The position numbers and the translations under genes were made by a program. From Rhodococcus tibetensis (lineage in GTDB: Bacteria; Actinomycetota; Actinomycetes; Mycobacteriales; Mycobacteriaceae), in assembly GCF_024438035.1 (NCBI RefSeq), contig NZ_JANFQF010000013.1, forward strand, positions 1-64,000: 64,000 bases of DNA, read 5' to 3'. A model generated the notes under the pieces. That model was not told the DNA's origin, did no database searches, and saw only the letters and a list, made by a program, of their open reading frames with translations. Positions 30,401-38,843 of the stretch are shown here, piece by piece. Every line of letters begins with the position of its first letter. Positions within the stretch are counted from its first letter, which is position 1.

Positions 30401-33083
30401 CGACCGTTTCGTCCGGATGCTCGACGCCGCGGTCGACGACCCCTCGGTCCGGTTGGGGAACCTCGACATAATGGACGCCCTCGAACGGGATGAACTCGCA
30501 CCGATGCGGGGGGCACTCGCGGTTCCCGAACGGACGCTGGCGGAAGTGCTCGTCGCAGGCGCTGCCGTGGACGCCGACGCCATTGCGCTCTCCTGCGACG
30601 GCGTCACGGTCTCGTACCGGGAACTCGACGAACGCTCCAACCGGCTGGCCAGGGCCCTCGTCGACCGGGGTGCCGATCCGGACTCCTTTGTCGCCGTCGG
30701 GGTGCCGCGGTCGATCGAATCGGTGCTGTCGGTGTGGGCGGTCGCGAAGTCGGGAGCGGCGTACGTACCGATCGACCCCGCGCTGCCTACCGCCCGCAGC
30801 GCGGCGATGCTCGAGGATTCCGGCGCAGTGCTGGGGCTGACCGTATCGGCGCACCGCGAGCGCCTGCCCGGCACGGTGGAGTGGTTGCTGCTCGACGACC
30901 CCGACGTCGAGAACACGTATCCCAGTGATCGAGTGACCGACGACGACCGCCTGCGGCCGTTGCGCACCGAGCATGCCGCCTTCCTGCTCTACACCTCCGG
31001 TTCGACGGGCACACCGAAGGGCGTCGTAGTTCCGCACACAGGTCTGGCAAACCTCGTCGTCGAGGAGCGGGAACGCTTCGCAGCGATGCACGGCGCCCGG
31101 GTGTCACACCTGGCGTCGCCGAGTTTCGACGCGTCCGTCTTCGAATTGCTGATGGCGCTCACTGTCGGAGCGACGCTGGTGATCGTGCCGCCCACCGTGT
31201 TCGGGGGCCGTGAGCTGGCCGAACTCCTCGCGGCTGAAGGGGTCACGCACGCGTTCTTCACCCCCACGATTCTCGAGACGGTGAACCCCGAGGACCTTCC
31301 GGCCCTGCGGATTCTCGCAGTGGCCGGTGAACGGTTCGCACCCGAACTGGCGAACCGTTGGACGGCAGGTCGATTCGTCTTCAACGGCTACGGCCCCACC
31401 GAGGCGACGATACAGACGACGGTCAGCGAGGCGCTGTCGCCCGACGAGCCGGTGACCGTCGGCGGCCCGGGTCGCGGCGTCGACGTGGTAGTCCTGGATT
31501 CTTGGTTGCAGCCGGTTCCTGTGGGTGTGGTGGGCGAACTGTATGCGGCGGGTCCGGGACTGGCGCGCGGCTACCATCGGCGTCCGGGCATGACGGCGGC
31601 GTCGTTCGTGGCGCATCCCTTCGACGTTCCCGGCTGCCGGATGTACCGCACCGGTGACCTCGTGCGGTGGACCGAAGTCGGCCGACTGGAATACGTGGGC
31701 CGCAACGACTTCCAGGTGAAGATCCGAGGTCAGCGGGTGGAGCTGGGCGAGATCGAGTCGGTACTGGCCCGCTGTGCCGGAGTCGGGCGAGCAGCGGTCG
31801 CCAGGCACGACGGCACCGTCGATCGCCTGGTGGGATACGTTGTGCCGGAAGCCGGTGCGAGCATCGACACCGCCGAGGTGCTTCGGTATGCCGCATCTCA
31901 TCTCGCGCCCTACATGGTGCCCGGTCAGGTGGTGGTGCTCGACGAACTGCCGGTCGGCCGCACGGGCAAGCTGGACCGGCGGGCACTTCCCGCGCCGGTA
32001 CTCGCGTCCAGGGCATTCCGGGCGCCCGCGACTGCGCTCGAGGAAGCGGTCGCGGAGGTGTTCGCCGATGTGCTCGAGGTGGAACGCGTCGGAGCCGACG
32101 ACGACTTCTTCGCCCTGGGCGGCAACTCCCTGGTCGCAACGCGGGTGGCGTCCGCACTGCGGGACCGGCTCGGCACGGACGTGGCACTGCAATGGATCTT
32201 CCGCGACCCCACCCCCGAAGGGCTGGCGCGCCGCATCGTCGACCCGTCGACACTCGGCGCCGGCGCGACCGACGACGTGTTGAACGTCGTCGTCCCGCTG
32301 CGGTCCGGTGGAACACGTCCCGCTCTGTTCTGCGTGCACCCCGCAGGCGGACTCGCACTCGGATACGCCGGACTGATTCGGTACCTCGCGCCGGACAGGC
32401 CGGTGTACGGGCTGCAGCTGCCCATCCTGAGCGGAGGCGCGACGTTCGAGTCGATGAAACACCTGGCGCACCGCTACGCCGTCGAGATGCGGGCGGTTCA
32501 GCCCCGAGGTCCGTACCACCTTCTGGGATGGTCACTCGGGGGTGTGATCGCGCACGCGATCGCCGTCGAATTGCGGGAGTCCGGCGCGGACGTCGGAACT
32601 CTCGCGATGATGGACAGCTATCCGGCGGAGGGGGACGACCTCGGTGACCTCGAGGTCGACGCCGAGGAGTGGTTGCACGGACTGGGTGTCGACTTCGAGG
32701 GCAGCGGTGACGCCGACACGTCGTACCGAGAGCAGTTGGTCGAGATGCTCAGCCGATCGTTCGGCCGCGACCCCGCGTTCGCGTCGACCCTCCTGAGCCG
32801 CATCAGCACGGGCCTCGAGAACTCGAAGCAGATCTCCACCGGACACCGGCCTCGCGTGTTCGACGGCGACCTGCTGTTCTTCGGCGCCGCGCAGGCCGCG
32901 GACGACGAGAGCGAACGACCGTCGCCGAGCGTGTGGCAGCCCGTGGTGACCGGCGTGATCATCGAGAACGAGGTGGAGTGCGATCACCTGCGGATGACCA
33001 CACCGGAGGCGTTCGCGGTGATCGGGCCCATCCTGGAACGAACCCTGCGCTCACGCCCCGATGACGGTCCAGGACTGGTGTAG
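21486..33083 (+). CDS. Nonribosomal peptide synthetase 2 (C*-A-T-E-C-A-T-C-A-T-TE)
   Basis: 3865 residues. Domains by nucleotide: a divergent EntF-like C domain (21540-22690) whose HHxxxDG motif reads HRLVNDE, so the catalytic second His is Arg; A3 (22730-24215); T with GGDSILS (24260-24470); an epimerisation domain (24500-25930) with HHLAVDG, EGHGRE and FNYLGQ; C with HHTLLDG, of the kind that follows E domains (25970-27310); A4 (27350-28840), nearly identical to A3; T; C with HHIVADG (29140-30480); A5 (30530-32010), pocket about DAFFAAGIQ; T with GGNSL; and a type I thioesterase with GWSLGG, MMDSYP and a terminal DHLRM (32280-33060). A3 and A4 share the pocket DAYFVAAVQ, so the same residue should be used twice, once as D-isomer. 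The start lies 14 bases inside the preceding gene. Confidence 0.9.
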   Translation: MTTDERPTTDQRPTTGAELPLTYDQLAVLESVQSDPTFALYLELEGSLVEDTFCTALRQTLTECGCLHATFGGPELRQNTGTGHVSEPEVIDATTSDDADSLVATWIARELERNLNIATGPLYVHVLFRMPHGRYGWFQRYHRLVNDEPGMAAIVRRTADAYESAGTGKSLPPVETWPFVSPSTLLASDARYRESAAWPEDRRYWEQLLAGVPRAKMLSDQASSGEDHRRITMSTDGAASRLARRSGGGTAAVLIAALALYWHSSTGVDDVLLGYRAHGTTMPVRIALAAHHTFDAVTRQVGLQLRRSRRRRFLAATDAAMLGQDWYSVACEVREPFGVERIGNCAVTLVKRWDAPGMAAFFAVEDRDGTWSVDVHDLADPQHFDRILTAAMQAPEVPVARLDVLDSVERGVLVPVRGGRGVGVRVLPEILGGGVAVDPGAVAVSFGGVEVLYRELDEWSSRWARVLIGRGVGPESVVAVGLGRSVELVVAVWAVAKSGGAFLPVDPGLPEVRVREMLVDSGAVVGLSVSGGVLSGVVEWLCVDDSVVVEGFSSGPVLDGERVRPLRAGHAAYVMYTSGSTGRPKGVVVTHAGLANLAVEERVRFGVTSGSRVSQVSSPSFDASVYEWLMAFSVGARLVVVPPEVFGGAGLAAVLEAEGVSHCFVTPSVLATLGSGESGGGLLRSVRVLVVAGEVCAPELVARWAPGREFFDAYGPTEVTVQATVSAPLVVGGVVSVGGPGVGVEVVVLDGWLRPVPVGVVGELYVAGVGLARGYHGRVGLTAASFVANPFGGSGSRVYRTGDVVRWVAVGVLEFVGRVDGQVKVRGQRVELGEVEAVLARCPGVVRAAAVVREGRLVGYVVPEVGVRVDPDVVVEWMKVVVPGYVVPSVVVVLGELPVTVSGKLDRAALPEPELSHQPHRPARTAAEETLALVFAEVLGIDGVGFDDSFFALGGDSILSIRLVSRAKARGLVFTPQQVFEHRTVAALAAQSEIADSETPVSLPELAGGGIGTFPPTPVVQYLLGRGGHFERFSQSLLLTLPAGIDEEGLVAVVTAVIARHDMLRSRLHRDAHGQWQMQTRPGTEVDAASLIRRVGYDSSVETDAVVALVTTEHQAAVERLRPSDGVVVQFVWLDPEPAALSSGTSNHTAPGRLVVVAHHLAVDGVSWRILLPDFATAWSRISAGHAAILPEPGTSMRRWAYALAEEAQRGERVAELQWWRSVVDGPDPLITDRPLNPAVDVATTIRDVRIEVSAEDTSVLLTTLPELYHGGANDLLVAALALALSRWRRERGISASSMLVRLEGHGREQYVVPGADLSRTVGWFTTIFPVRLDLAGIDLDDAFAGGRAMGQTVKVVKEQLRAVPDMGIGYGLLRYLNPGTADRLPKTEPGQISFNYLGQVPDAPAGSAVGWAPVEGFGDLHYVPDPDMPASAALEVNAIVVGGRLRLSVGYPDTLLVREDVERFAGRWREALSALITHARSPEAGGLTPSDVPLVAVTQGDLDAWKGRFGTLTDVWPPAPLQAGLLFHALMAKPAIDAYTVQVSLHLKGVVDPVRMRHAAQALLDRHANLRVAFVPASDGSLVQVVPVTVDVPIHEVDLTELPEDARGAELDRILTADRTTAFDMSRAPLMRFLLVSTGPDECRLVWTNHHTLLDGWSMPLAMRDLLALYVADAEETLPRPRPYRDFLTWLHHRNPEESRGVWAAALAGIDGPTLLLPEARGRPLSAPPAQAQFPLAESLTAELAALARERDVTLNTVTQVAWGLLLSGATSRSDVTFGGTVSGRSPHLAGAPSMIGLFANTVPVRITTDARETLGELLERTQTEQAALFDHHHLGLADIQRAAGPHLGFDTATVFESYPIDRGGLTADTDLAGMRIVDVSGVDATHYPLSVAFSVDTQLRMTFHYLPDLIDAATVETIAARVTRVFEAMATDPDTRLAQLDLLSRVERGVLVPVRGGRGVGVGVRVLPEILGGGVAVDPGAVAVSFGGVEVLYRELDEWSSRWARVLIGRGVGPESVVAVGLGRSVELVVAVWAVAKSGGAFLPVDPGLPEVRVREMLVDSGAVVGLSVSGGVLSGVVEWLCVDDSVVVEGFSSGPVLDGERVRPLRAGHAAYVMYTSGSTGRPKGVVVSHEGLANLAVEERVRFGVPSGSRVSQVSSPSFDASVYEWLMAFSVGARLVVVPPEVFGGAGLAAVLEAEGVSHCFVTPSVLATLGSGESGGGLLRSVRVLVVAGEVCAPELVARWAPGREFFDAYGPTEVTVQATVSAPLVVGGVVSVGGPGVGVEVVVLDGWLRPVPVGVVGELYVAGVGLARGYHGRVGLTAASFVANPFGGSGSRVYRTGDVVRWVAVGVLEFVGRVDGQVKVRGQRVELGEVEAVLARCPGVVRAAAVVREGRLVGYVVPEVGVRVDPDVVVEWMKVVVPGYVVPSVVVVLGELPVTVSGKLDRAALPEPGATARRFRAPATPVEAVVAGVFGDVLGIEQVGADDDFFRLGGDSLSATRVVARVDAALDVDVGLHALFSAPTVTGFAARTAKAAVRAERPVLEAGRRPDRVPLSLAQTRMWFLNQFDTSSPAYNIAMAFRLTGALDVDALRAAVTDVVERHESLRTRFPMVDGEPVQVILPRAAPDLLEVRVASEAELRERLSVSVSEGFDVTEQVPVRAALFETTHTERVLLVVVHHIVADGASMVPLARDVLAAYTARTRGHAPEWQPLAVQYADFTLWQRQLLGSEDDPQSLVSRQLAYWRKALAGLPAALDLPADRPRPMQRTPGGSRVGFEIDADLHRRMTALGSAHQSTLFMVAHAALAAFLARMSASEDIAVGTPIAGRGEAALDDVVGMFVNTVVLRTAIRSESTFTELLEQVRDVDLGAYAHAEVPFEKVVEALDPPRSTAHSPLFQVLLEFQNVEHSDLSLPGVDVTGIDLGATIARFDFQLTLSEEYADDGSPSGIRAAFTYATDLFDADTVAGLADRFVRMLDAAVDDPSVRLGNLDIMDALERDELAPMRGALAVPERTLAEVLVAGAAVDADAIALSCDGVTVSYRELDERSNRLARALVDRGADPDSFVAVGVPRSIESVLSVWAVAKSGAAYVPIDPALPTARSAAMLEDSGAVLGLTVSAHRERLPGTVEWLLLDDPDVENTYPSDRVTDDDRLRPLRTEHAAFLLYTSGSTGTPKGVVVPHTGLANLVVEERERFAAMHGARVSHLASPSFDASVFELLMALTVGATLVIVPPTVFGGRELAELLAAEGVTHAFFTPTILETVNPEDLPALRILAVAGERFAPELANRWTAGRFVFNGYGPTEATIQTTVSEALSPDEPVTVGGPGRGVDVVVLDSWLQPVPVGVVGELYAAGPGLARGYHRRPGMTAASFVAHPFDVPGCRMYRTGDLVRWTEVGRLEYVGRNDFQVKIRGQRVELGEIESVLARCAGVGRAAVARHDGTVDRLVGYVVPEAGASIDTAEVLRYAASHLAPYMVPGQVVVLDELPVGRTGKLDRRALPAPVLASRAFRAPATALEEAVAEVFADVLEVERVGADDDFFALGGNSLVATRVASALRDRLGTDVALQWIFRDPTPEGLARRIVDPSTLGAGATDDVLNVVVPLRSGGTRPALFCVHPAGGLALGYAGLIRYLAPDRPVYGLQLPILSGGATFESMKHLAHRYAVEMRAVQPRGPYHLLGWSLGGVIAHAIAVELRESGADVGTLAMMDSYPAEGDDLGDLEVDAEEWLHGLGVDFEGSGDADTSYREQLVEMLSRSFGRDPAFASTLLSRISTGLENSKQISTGHRPRVFDGDLLFFGAAQAADDESERPSPSVWQPVVTGVIIENEVECDHLRMTTPEAFAVIGPILERTLRSRPDDGPGLV
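22706..24220 (+). repeat. Near-identical A-domain repeat, copy 1 (1515 bp)
   Basis: This block covers almost the whole A3 domain and matches 27326-28846 base for base. The only differences I found are one 6-bp gtgggt insertion in copy 2 near its start and three substitutions, which change three residues around the segment after the A3 motif. Codons end overwhelmingly in G or T (GTG, TTG, GGG, GCG), unlike the C-ending codons on either side. The boundaries are sharp. Confidence 0.95.
27326..28846 (+). repeat. Near-identical A-domain repeat, copy 2 (1521 bp)
   Basis: This is the second copy of the G/T-skewed A-domain block, covering A4. It shares both ends with copy 1 and then departs abruptly after the shared accgga at 28841-28846. 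The copies lie about 4.6 kb apart in direct orientation within one gene. They are available for recombination that would delete the intervening T-E-C segment or homogenise the two A domains. Confidence 0.95.
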
Positions 33084-33222
33084 CTCCTGCGGTAGGTAGG
33101 CGGCTTCGAGCGGTCGAATGACGCCCTGGCTGTGGCCGGCACTTCCCGGCCTGCACTTCCCATCGAGGTCGCCGGGCCACCTGCTTGTCGCGGTTCCGCA
33201 GAACCGGTGTAAAGATGAATTG

Positions 33223-33564
33223 ATGACCGACAACGACCGCCCCGACGAGCGATTCACACTCGCCAGTGAGCGGACGTTCCTGGCGTGGATGCGGAGTTCG
33301 CTTGCCCTGCTCGCAGGTGGTCTCGCGATGATGCACCTCGTACCGGAATTCAGTACGAGCTGGGTGCGGACAACGCTCGGGCTGATCCTCATCGGCTCGG
33401 CCGCGGCCGCGGCGCTCGTGGGTTTGCGACGGTGGTCTCAGGTGGAGAAGGCGCTCCGAGAGGGAGCGCCGATGCCCCCGCCCCACGAACTGAGGCTGTT
33501 TGCCGTGGCACTGACGGTGGTGGCACTGGGAGCTGGGGTCGCCAGCGTGGTCGCCGTTCTCTAA
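33223..33564 (+). CDS. DUF202 (YidH-like) small membrane protein
   Basis: A 113-residue protein with the DUF202 signature [25 protein letters not shown] at its N-terminus (about residues 11-35) and three hydrophobic segments at about 24-38, 48-66 and 95-113. The family is widespread in bacteria and has no assigned function. I chose the ATG at 33223, just before the conserved region, rather than a longer frame from 33118. It stands between the NRPS operon and fgd, 139 bases after the NRPS2 stop, so it probably has its own promoter and is not clearly part of the cluster. Confidence 0.75.
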   Translation: MTDNDRPDERFTLASERTFLAWMRSSLALLAGGLAMMHLVPEFSTSWVRTTLGLILIGSAAAAALVGLRRWSQVEKALREGAPMPPPHELRLFAVALTVVALGAGVASVVAVL

Positions 33565-33619
33565 CCTGCAGAAGAGGTTTGCATGTCGCGAACCGGACGT
33601 GAAGACGAAGGAGTGCACG

Positions 33620-34627
33620 GTGGCCCACGAGCTCAAGCTTGGATACAAGGCATCTGCGGAGCAATTCGGTCCGCGTGAGTTGGTGGAGCTGGGTGTTCTC
33701 GCGGAGGCACACGGGATGGATTCGGCGACGGTGTCGGATCATTTTCAGCCGTGGCGGCACGAGGGTGGTCATGCGCCGTTCTCGATCGCGTGGATGACGG
33801 CGGTGGGGGAGCGGACGGAGCGGCTTCAGTTGGGGACGTCGGTGATGACGCCGACGTTCCGGTACAACCCGGCGGTGATCGCGCAGGCGTTCGCGACGAT
33901 GGGGTGTCTGTACCCGGGTCGCGTGATGCTCGGCGTCGGTACCGGTGAAGCGCTCAACGAGATCGCGACAGGTTTCGCGGGTCAGTGGCCGGAGTTCAAG
34001 GAGCGGTTCGCGCGGCTGCGGGAGTCGGTGCGGTTGATGCGCGAGCTCTGGCTCGGGGACCGCGTCGATTTCGAGGGCGAGTACTTCAGCACGAAGGGTG
34101 CGTCGATTTACGACGTGCCCGAGGGCGGGATCCCGGTGTACATCGCGGCGGGCGGTCCGGTCGTCGCCCGGTATGCGGGGCGGTCCGGGGACGGGTTCAT
34201 CTGCACCTCGGGCAAGGGCATGGAGCTGTACACCGAGAAGTTGCTCCCTGCGGTCGCGGAGGGTGCGGAGAAGGCGGAGCGGGATGTCGCCGAGATCGAC
34301 AAGATGATCGAGATCAAGATTTCGTACGACACCGATCCGGACCTGGCGCTGGAGAACACCCGGTTCTGGGCGCCGTTGTCGTTGACGCCGGAGCAGAAGC
34401 ACTCGATCGATGATCCGATCGAGATGGAGAAGGCAGCGGATGCGTTGCCGATCGAGCAGGTCGCGAAACGGTGGATCGTGGCGTCGGATCCGGATGAGGC
34501 GGTCGCCCAGATTCAGCCGTATCTCGATGCGGGGCTCAATCACCTGGTGTTCCATGCTCCCGGGCACGATCAGAAGCGGTTCCTGGAGCTGTTCGAACGC
34601 GACCTCGCCCCCCGGCTGCGCGGATAG
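33620..34627 (+). CDS. fgd: F420-dependent glucose-6-phosphate dehydrogenase
   Basis: 335 residues, closely matching mycobacterial FGD1 throughout: [20 protein letters not shown] at the start, [17 protein letters not shown] (about 38-54), a [12 protein letters not shown] segment, and a closing [20 protein letters not shown]. It oxidises glucose 6-phosphate to 6-phosphogluconolactone while reducing cofactor F420, supplying F420H2 to deazaflavin-dependent reductases. One such reductase is encoded at 44085-44594. The GTG at 33620 follows aaggag at 33607-33612 at good spacing and matches the mycobacterial N-terminus better than the GTG at 33599. In M. tuberculosis fgd1 lies directly before pta; here 10 kb intervene. 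Confidence 0.95.
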   Translation: MAHELKLGYKASAEQFGPRELVELGVLAEAHGMDSATVSDHFQPWRHEGGHAPFSIAWMTAVGERTERLQLGTSVMTPTFRYNPAVIAQAFATMGCLYPGRVMLGVGTGEALNEIATGFAGQWPEFKERFARLRESVRLMRELWLGDRVDFEGEYFSTKGASIYDVPEGGIPVYIAAGGPVVARYAGRSGDGFICTSGKGMELYTEKLLPAVAEGAEKAERDVAEIDKMIEIKISYDTDPDLALENTRFWAPLSLTPEQKHSIDDPIEMEKAADALPIEQVAKRWIVASDPDEAVAQIQPYLDAGLNHLVFHAPGHDQKRFLELFERDLAPRLRG

Positions 34628-34696
34628 GCGGCTACGCCGCCTGTGAGTGGTTAGCGAGTGCAGGGACTCGTCAACCACTCACGGGCGCGGAGCGCC
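34626..34696. terminator. Cluster of three hairpins between convergent genes, probable bidirectional terminator
   Basis: Three stem-loops are packed between the convergent fgd and diiron-protein stops. The first is a 7-bp stem at 34626-34642. The second is a long interrupted stem at 34643-34682 whose arms gtgagtggtt and aaccactcac pair perfectly around a cgagt/actcg inner stem. The third is a 5-bp stem at 34684-34696. There is no U-tract, as is common in actinobacteria. Termination is inferred from position and structure. Confidence 0.65.
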
Positions 34697-35611
34697 TCAG
34701 AGCATGTTCACCCGCTTGTACAGGCGCTTGGACGGCCCGCCCAAGAGGTCGGCGTCAGCGAGGAAGCGCATCAGCGGCTGAGAGCTTTCGCGGACTTTCG
34801 CGGCGCGGAAGGTGTTGTTCTTCGCCTCGCGCAGAGCGCGGTCGGTGTCGAGTCCGGCGGCAGCATAGACGGCGGGATTGATCATGCTCGACACGATCAG
34901 GTTCGCCGCGATCGCGATGGCGCCGCGGCTCGCGGCCCGGCGGGCCTTGCTGGTGCCGGCCGCGCGGCGCAGCGTCTCCTCACGGGCGAAGCGCATGTGC
35001 CGGGCTTCTTCGACCACGTGAATCTTGCTGGTCACCCGGACGATCGGCTGGACGCGTGTGTCTTTCATCCAGTCCCGCTGCATGACATCGAGGATTTCTT
35101 CGGCGACCAGAATGCCGGCGTAGGCGACTTCTCCCGAAGCGAGGGCCTTGAAGCCGCGACCCAGGTTGACCACTGCACGGCGGGGAACATACGACGGGCA
35201 ACCGAACTTCTCGGCGGTACGAGCGAACATCACAGAATGCCGGCATTCGTCGGCGACCTCGGTGAGCGCGAACTGGAAGTGCGCCTGCGAGGCGTCCTTG
35301 GCGTACATGTCCCGGATGACCATCTGCTGCAGGATCATCTCGAACCAGATGCCGGTGCCCATGATCGACGACACCTCGTGCTTGGTCAGGGTGATCTGCT
35401 GCTCGAACGTCATTTCGTTCCACAGCGGGGTTCCGAACAGCGTGGACCATTCCGGTGTCAGGCCGTACAGGTCGTCAGGGACCGGCGCATCCCAGTCGAC
35501 CTCGACCATGGGGTCGTACGACATCCTCGCGGACGAGTCGAGGAGCCGTGTACCCGTGTCCTGGCGATCGGTGATCCTCGGGTTGCGAAGCTCGAGCGTA
35601 GATCGGGGCAT
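34697..35611 (-). CDS. AurF-like diiron oxygenase family protein
   Basis: A 304-residue protein of the AurF/p-aminobenzoate N-oxygenase-like diiron family. Metal-ligand motifs visible are KHEVSSIMGTGIWFE (about 77-91), EVADECRHSVMF (about 117-128), EEILD (about 170) and HVVEEARHMRF (about 196-206). AurF oxidises aryl amines, but many actinobacterial relatives have unknown substrates. The preferred start is the ATG at 35611, six bases after a ggagg; an in-frame ATG two codons earlier overlaps that site. A 7-bp inverted repeat lies upstream. It is transcribed away from the regulatory-looking non-coding region and converges with fgd. No link to the NRPS product is demonstrated. Confidence 0.8.
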   Translation of the reverse strand: MPRSTLELRNPRITDRQDTGTRLLDSSARMSYDPMVEVDWDAPVPDDLYGLTPEWSTLFGTPLWNEMTFEQQITLTKHEVSSIMGTGIWFEMILQQMVIRDMYAKDASQAHFQFALTEVADECRHSVMFARTAEKFGCPSYVPRRAVVNLGRGFKALASGEVAYAGILVAEEILDVMQRDWMKDTRVQPIVRVTSKIHVVEEARHMRFAREETLRRAAGTSKARRAASRGAIAIAANLIVSSMINPAVYAAAGLDTDRALREAKNNTFRAAKVRESSQPLMRFLADADLLGGPSKRLYKRVNML

Positions 35612-35637
35612 GAGCATCCTCCATATCAGTGTGACGA

Positions 35638-35676
35638 GACGTAACATGTAATATGGCCCTCGGAACGCTTTACGTC
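35638..35676. promoter_or_regulatory. Inverted repeat gacgtaa-N25-ttacgtc upstream of the diiron gene
   Basis: Two perfect 7-base arms, at 35638-35644 and 35670-35676, flank an AT-rich 25-base stretch just upstream of the diiron-protein start. The position suits an operator or promoter element. No regulator is identified, and short repeats of this kind also arise by chance. Confidence 0.35.
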
Positions 35677-35803
35677 AAGGCGTCGCGTGTACAGATGCTA
35701 GACGCACTCGCTGTTGTGTCCTACCATTCAAGTGGCGGGTGATGATCGCCACATGCGTTCCACGGAACTTGCTGAATGTTTGCTGATGGTCTCTAGTGGT
35801 GTG

Positions 35804-35960
35804 GGCCCGCAGTCGGGCCGCGCTGATCCGAGGGACAACGCGGACCCGAGCGAACAAGCTCCCGAACCGCAACGCGCAGGGTTCGGGATCGGCCGACGGC
35901 CCTTCCCCCGACTCGGGCCGTCGGCCGTCTCCACACCCGCTCACCCCAGCGGGTGTGGAG
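35804..35960. other. Three perfect hairpins in a 397-base gene-free stretch (35612-36008)
   Basis: The stretch holds stems with perfectly complementary arms: ggcccg/cgggcc at 35804-35819; ggccgacggccc/gggccgtcggcc at 35891-35926 with a 12-base loop; and ctccacacccgct/agcgggtgtggag at 35929-35960 with a 6-base loop. The last two are separated by only two bases. No U-tract follows. They end 48 bases before a small plus-strand gene at 36009. The structures could be terminators, a processed leader or a small RNA; sequence alone does not decide. I see no protein-coding gene in the stretch. Confidence 0.6.
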
Positions 35961-36008
35961 ACAACCCAGCCGCCCCGCGGCCCTTCGTCGAAGAAAGTTG
36001 GATGAGCC

Positions 36009-36263
36009 ATGCCCGATCAGAAGTCCGTGGAACCCGATGTCGTCGTCGGCGCCCGCGTCCGGGTGCGGCGTGACGCGGATACGACAGCACAGGGCGTGGT
36101 GATCGAGGATTTCGCGGAACTGACCGTGTCGGGCGAGTCGCTCGGCCGCGATTGGGCGCCGGTCCACCGGTGGGCGGTCGCTCTCGACGATGGGCGTCTC
36201 GTGTTCGTCGACGACAGCGAACTCGACGTCGACACCGAAGCTCGTCGAGCGGACGGCGACTGA
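36009..36263 (+). CDS. Small conserved-type hypothetical protein (84 aa)
   Basis: An acidic 84-residue protein. After a short leader it has VVVGARVRVRRDADTTAQGV (about residues 11-30) and then RWAVALDDGRLVFVDDSEL (about 54-72), which read like two beta-hairpins of a small SH3-like or KOW-like barrel. There are no membrane segments or cysteines. The codon pattern is typical of the host. I do not recognise the family. It lies downstream of the hairpin cluster and converges with the TetR gene; no strong ribosome binding site is visible. Confidence 0.55.
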   Translation: MPDQKSVEPDVVVGARVRVRRDADTTAQGVVIEDFAELTVSGESLGRDWAPVHRWAVALDDGRLVFVDDSELDVDTEARRADGD

Positions 36264-36296
36264 CTCGGCCAGCTGATGCCGACGCGATCTGACGTG

Positions 36297-36992
36297 TCAG
36301 TGGACGCCGTGCAGGCGGTTCATCGCACGGTGCAGCTCGTCTTCGGTGAGTGCGGGTACGCCCAAGGCGCCATGCCCCTGCCGGGTTGCGCGTAGACCGT
36401 CGAGCGCGAAACCGAGCACTCGCTTCCACAGCTCGGGTGATTCGGCGCTGGCGAAGTCGGCGGCGGCCTGAACAGCTTGGGTGAGCAGCGGTAGATCGGT
36501 GCTCTCGAAGTCGTCGCGTAGTGCCCCGGCCTCCTTGGCGCGTTCGACGAGGGCTGCGGTCCGTCGGTGGATTTCCCCCTGGGCCGTGCCCACCGCCCCG
36601 GCCAGTTTTCCCTGGGTTGCGGGATCGCCGAGGCTGTGCGGCAATGCCCTGCCTGCCACCACCAGGTCGCGGAGGCCGCGGTCCTGCGCCAGCATTCGCG
36701 TGCTCTCGGTGAAGAAGTAGACGAGTCCCTCCCAGGGGTCGGGCATCGATTCTGCTGCCGTCGAGACCTCGACGACGTCCTGGAGTCGCGAGACGAACAG
36801 GTGCTCGATCAGCTGATCCTTGCTCGCGAATCGGCGGTAGACGGTCCCGACCCCGACGCCGGCGTGTTCTGCGACCTCGGCCAGTGTCGCCTCGAGGCCC
36901 CGGGACGTGAAGACCTCTCTCGCCGAAAGCAGGATGCGTTCGAGGTTTGCCCGTGCGTCGCTGCGGAGCGTGCGGTCTGTCTGTGGGGCCAT
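36297..36992 (-). CDS. TetR/AcrR-family transcriptional repressor
   Basis: 231 residues with an N-terminal TetR DNA-binding domain: ANLERILLSAREVFTSRGLE (about 15-34), then LAEVAEHAGVGVGTVYRRF (about 37-55), followed by a helical ligand-binding domain. It is divergent from an MFS exporter 94 bases away, the classic repressor/efflux arrangement. Two matching palindromes lie in the shared intergenic region. It probably represses both genes until a toxic ligand binds. The start ATG at 36992 fits the expected distance to the helix-turn-helix. Confidence 0.9.
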   Translation of the reverse strand: MAPQTDRTLRSDARANLERILLSAREVFTSRGLEATLAEVAEHAGVGVGTVYRRFASKDQLIEHLFVSRLQDVVEVSTAAESMPDPWEGLVYFFTESTRMLAQDRGLRDLVVAGRALPHSLGDPATQGKLAGAVGTAQGEIHRRTAALVERAKEAGALRDDFESTDLPLLTQAVQAAADFASAESPELWKRVLGFALDGLRATRQGHGALGVPALTEDELHRAMNRLHGVH

Positions 36993-37011
36993 GTCGCGAG
37001 CCTACCGTATC

Positions 37012-37028
37012 CGGAACCGGGTGTTCCG
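37012..37028. promoter_or_regulatory. Predicted TetR operator 1 (cggaac-N5-gttccg)
   Basis: A perfect 6-bp-arm palindrome with a 5-base spacer, followed by tttat. It sits between the divergent TetR and MFS genes, 20 bases upstream of the TetR start. It shares the form CGGAAY-N5-RTTCCG-tttat with a second site centred 36 bases downstream. Confidence 0.7.
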
Positions 37029-37047
37029 TTTATGTTATTCTCTTAAC

Positions 37048-37064
37048 CGGAATGACAGATTCCG
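37048..37064. promoter_or_regulatory. Predicted TetR operator 2 (cggaat-N5-attccg)
   Basis: The second copy of the palindrome, also followed by tttat, 23 bases before the MFS start codon. The AT-rich segment between the two sites (about 37029-37045) would hold the promoters, so occupancy of both sites could silence both genes. Confidence 0.7.
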
Positions 37065-37086
37065 TTTATCTGAGAGGGCAACAGCG

Positions 37087-38595
37087 ATGACAGTGGTGCG
37101 CGAACAACCGGCAGTGATGGGCCAGGGGATCGATCGGCGATGGTTGATCCTCGGGGTGTTGGCCATCGCCCAACTGATGGTCGTCCTCGATGCCACGATC
37201 GTGAACATTGCGCTGCCCGACGCGCAGCAGTCGCTGGGATTCAGCGACGGGCAGCGTCAATGGGTCGTGACGGCATACTCATTGGCTTTCGGAAGTCTGC
37301 TCTTGCTCGGTGGCAGGATCAACGACCTCTGCGGCCGCAAGAACTCGTTCATCAGCGGTCTGATCGGTTTCGCGGCCGCGTCCGCTCTGGGCGGGTGGGG
37401 TCCGAACTTCGAGATACTCGTGCTCGCGCGCGCCTTGCAGGGTGTGTTCGGCGCGCTGTTGGCGCCGGCCGCGCTGTCGCTGTTGACGGTGACGTTCGCA
37501 GGGTCGGCTGATCGTACCCGGGCCTTCGGTGTGTTCGGAGCCATCTCGGGAGCAGGTGGCGCGATCGGCCTGCTGATGGGCGGCGTTCTCACCGAATACC
37601 TTTCATGGCATTGGTGCCTGTACGTCAACGTCGCCTTCGCGCTCGTAGCGCTCGTCGGTGCAATCGTGTTCCTGCCCGCGCACGAGAAGGGCAGCAACAC
37701 GAAGAGTCTGGATTGGTGGGGCACAGTGTCCGTGACGGCCGGACTGTTCTTCCTCGTGTACGGATTCGCCAACTCGGAGAGTCACGGTTGGTCCGACGTG
37801 ATGACGCTGACGTTCCTCGGGGCGGGGATCGTTCTGCTCACCCTGTTCGTATGGATTGAGACCAAGGTTCGTCATCCCTTGTTGCCGATGCGGGTGCTGA
37901 CCGATCGGTTGCGCGGAGCCTCATATCTGGTGATGCTGATTTCGGCGGTAGGCATGTTCGGGATCTTCCTGTTCCTCACCTACTACCTCCAGCAGATGCT
38001 CGGATACAGCCCGATCAGCACCGGCATCGCCTTTCTGCCGATGGTTGCGTCGATCGCCCTGAGTGCCTCCTTTTCCGGAGCGGTGCTGGCCACTCGATTC
38101 AGCCCTCGTATACTCGTCACGTCCGGTCTCCTCCTGTCTGCAGTGGGCATGGCATTCCTGACCACGATCGACATCGACAGTGCCTACCTCACCGGCATCC
38201 TGCCGGGCCTTCTCGCGGTGGGACTCGGCCTCGGCTTCGTCTTCTCGAGCGCGATGGCCTCCTCCACGGCGGGAGTCCGAGCCGACGACGCCGGAGTCGC
38301 CTCGGCCACGGTGAACACCGCGCAGCAAGTCGGTGGTTCGATCGGGATCGCCCTGCTCAGCAGTGTCGCGGCCACCGCGGCAGACAACTTCGGTGCCAAG
38401 CATGCAGCAGCGGCGTCCGGGGATCCGGCCGCGGTCGCGCGACAACTCGCCGAGGGGGCGGCGTTGGTCAGTTACCACTCCGCGTTCTGGGTAGCCGCAG
38501 CATTCTTCGCCGTCGGTGCGTTGGTGTCGGCAGCCTTGTACCGCAACGAGATTCCGCAGCAGGACCCGGATTCGGAACCGGTTCTCGCTCACTGA
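37087..38595 (+). CDS. MFS transporter, DHA2-type drug exporter (14 TM)
   Basis: 502 residues with about 14 predicted membrane spans. Family motifs include VVLDATIVNIALP in TM1 (about 25-37), GRINDLCGRK (motif A, about 77-86) and a motif-C-like AISGAGGAIGLLMGG (about 151-165). This is the EmrB/QacA-type proton-coupled multidrug exporter group. It is transcribed divergently from the TetR gene and preceded by gagaggg. The ATG at 37087 is chosen because the longer open frame overlaps the TetR gene and the operators. It could export a toxic compound, including in principle the NRPS product, though nothing ties them beyond being 3.5 kb apart. Confidence 0.9.
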   Translation: MTVVREQPAVMGQGIDRRWLILGVLAIAQLMVVLDATIVNIALPDAQQSLGFSDGQRQWVVTAYSLAFGSLLLLGGRINDLCGRKNSFISGLIGFAAASALGGWGPNFEILVLARALQGVFGALLAPAALSLLTVTFAGSADRTRAFGVFGAISGAGGAIGLLMGGVLTEYLSWHWCLYVNVAFALVALVGAIVFLPAHEKGSNTKSLDWWGTVSVTAGLFFLVYGFANSESHGWSDVMTLTFLGAGIVLLTLFVWIETKVRHPLLPMRVLTDRLRGASYLVMLISAVGMFGIFLFLTYYLQQMLGYSPISTGIAFLPMVASIALSASFSGAVLATRFSPRILVTSGLLLSAVGMAFLTTIDIDSAYLTGILPGLLAVGLGLGFVFSSAMASSTAGVRADDAGVASATVNTAQQVGGSIGIALLSSVAATAADNFGAKHAAAASGDPAAVARQLAEGAALVSYHSAFWVAAAFFAVGALVSAALYRNEIPQQDPDSEPVLAH

Positions 38596-38632
38596 CCGGG
38601 TCGGTCCATGGGTTACTGACCGGGTCGGCCCA
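38591..38632 (+). repeat. Imperfect direct repeat after the MFS gene
   Basis: The 18-base unit actgaccgggtcggYcca occurs twice at 24-base spacing (38591-38608 and 38615-38632). The first copy contains the MFS stop codon. A partial actgagtgac follows at about 38653. No function is evident; slippage or a protein-binding array are possibilities. Confidence 0.6.
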
Positions 38633-38843
38633 GGCCAAATTCGTCGAGTTACTGAGTGACCAATTACTGTGACGGATTGGCACGGAACATCCATGAGGCA
38701 CGTGTTTCAATTCGCGCCAGTGCCCTACATTCGCCCACACAGGCCTGTTCGATGATCTCGCTGGGATCCATTTCGTAACGGAGCGCCTCGCCGCTCGTAT
38801 AAAGTCACAGCGTCCCGACGATACAGCGCAGGGGGCAGAATCG

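Noticed and set aside
37087..38595. MFS exporter as a dedicated exporter of the NRPS product
   Set aside because: It has its own divergent TetR regulator and operators and is separated from the cluster by fgd and other genes, so a specific link cannot be supported.
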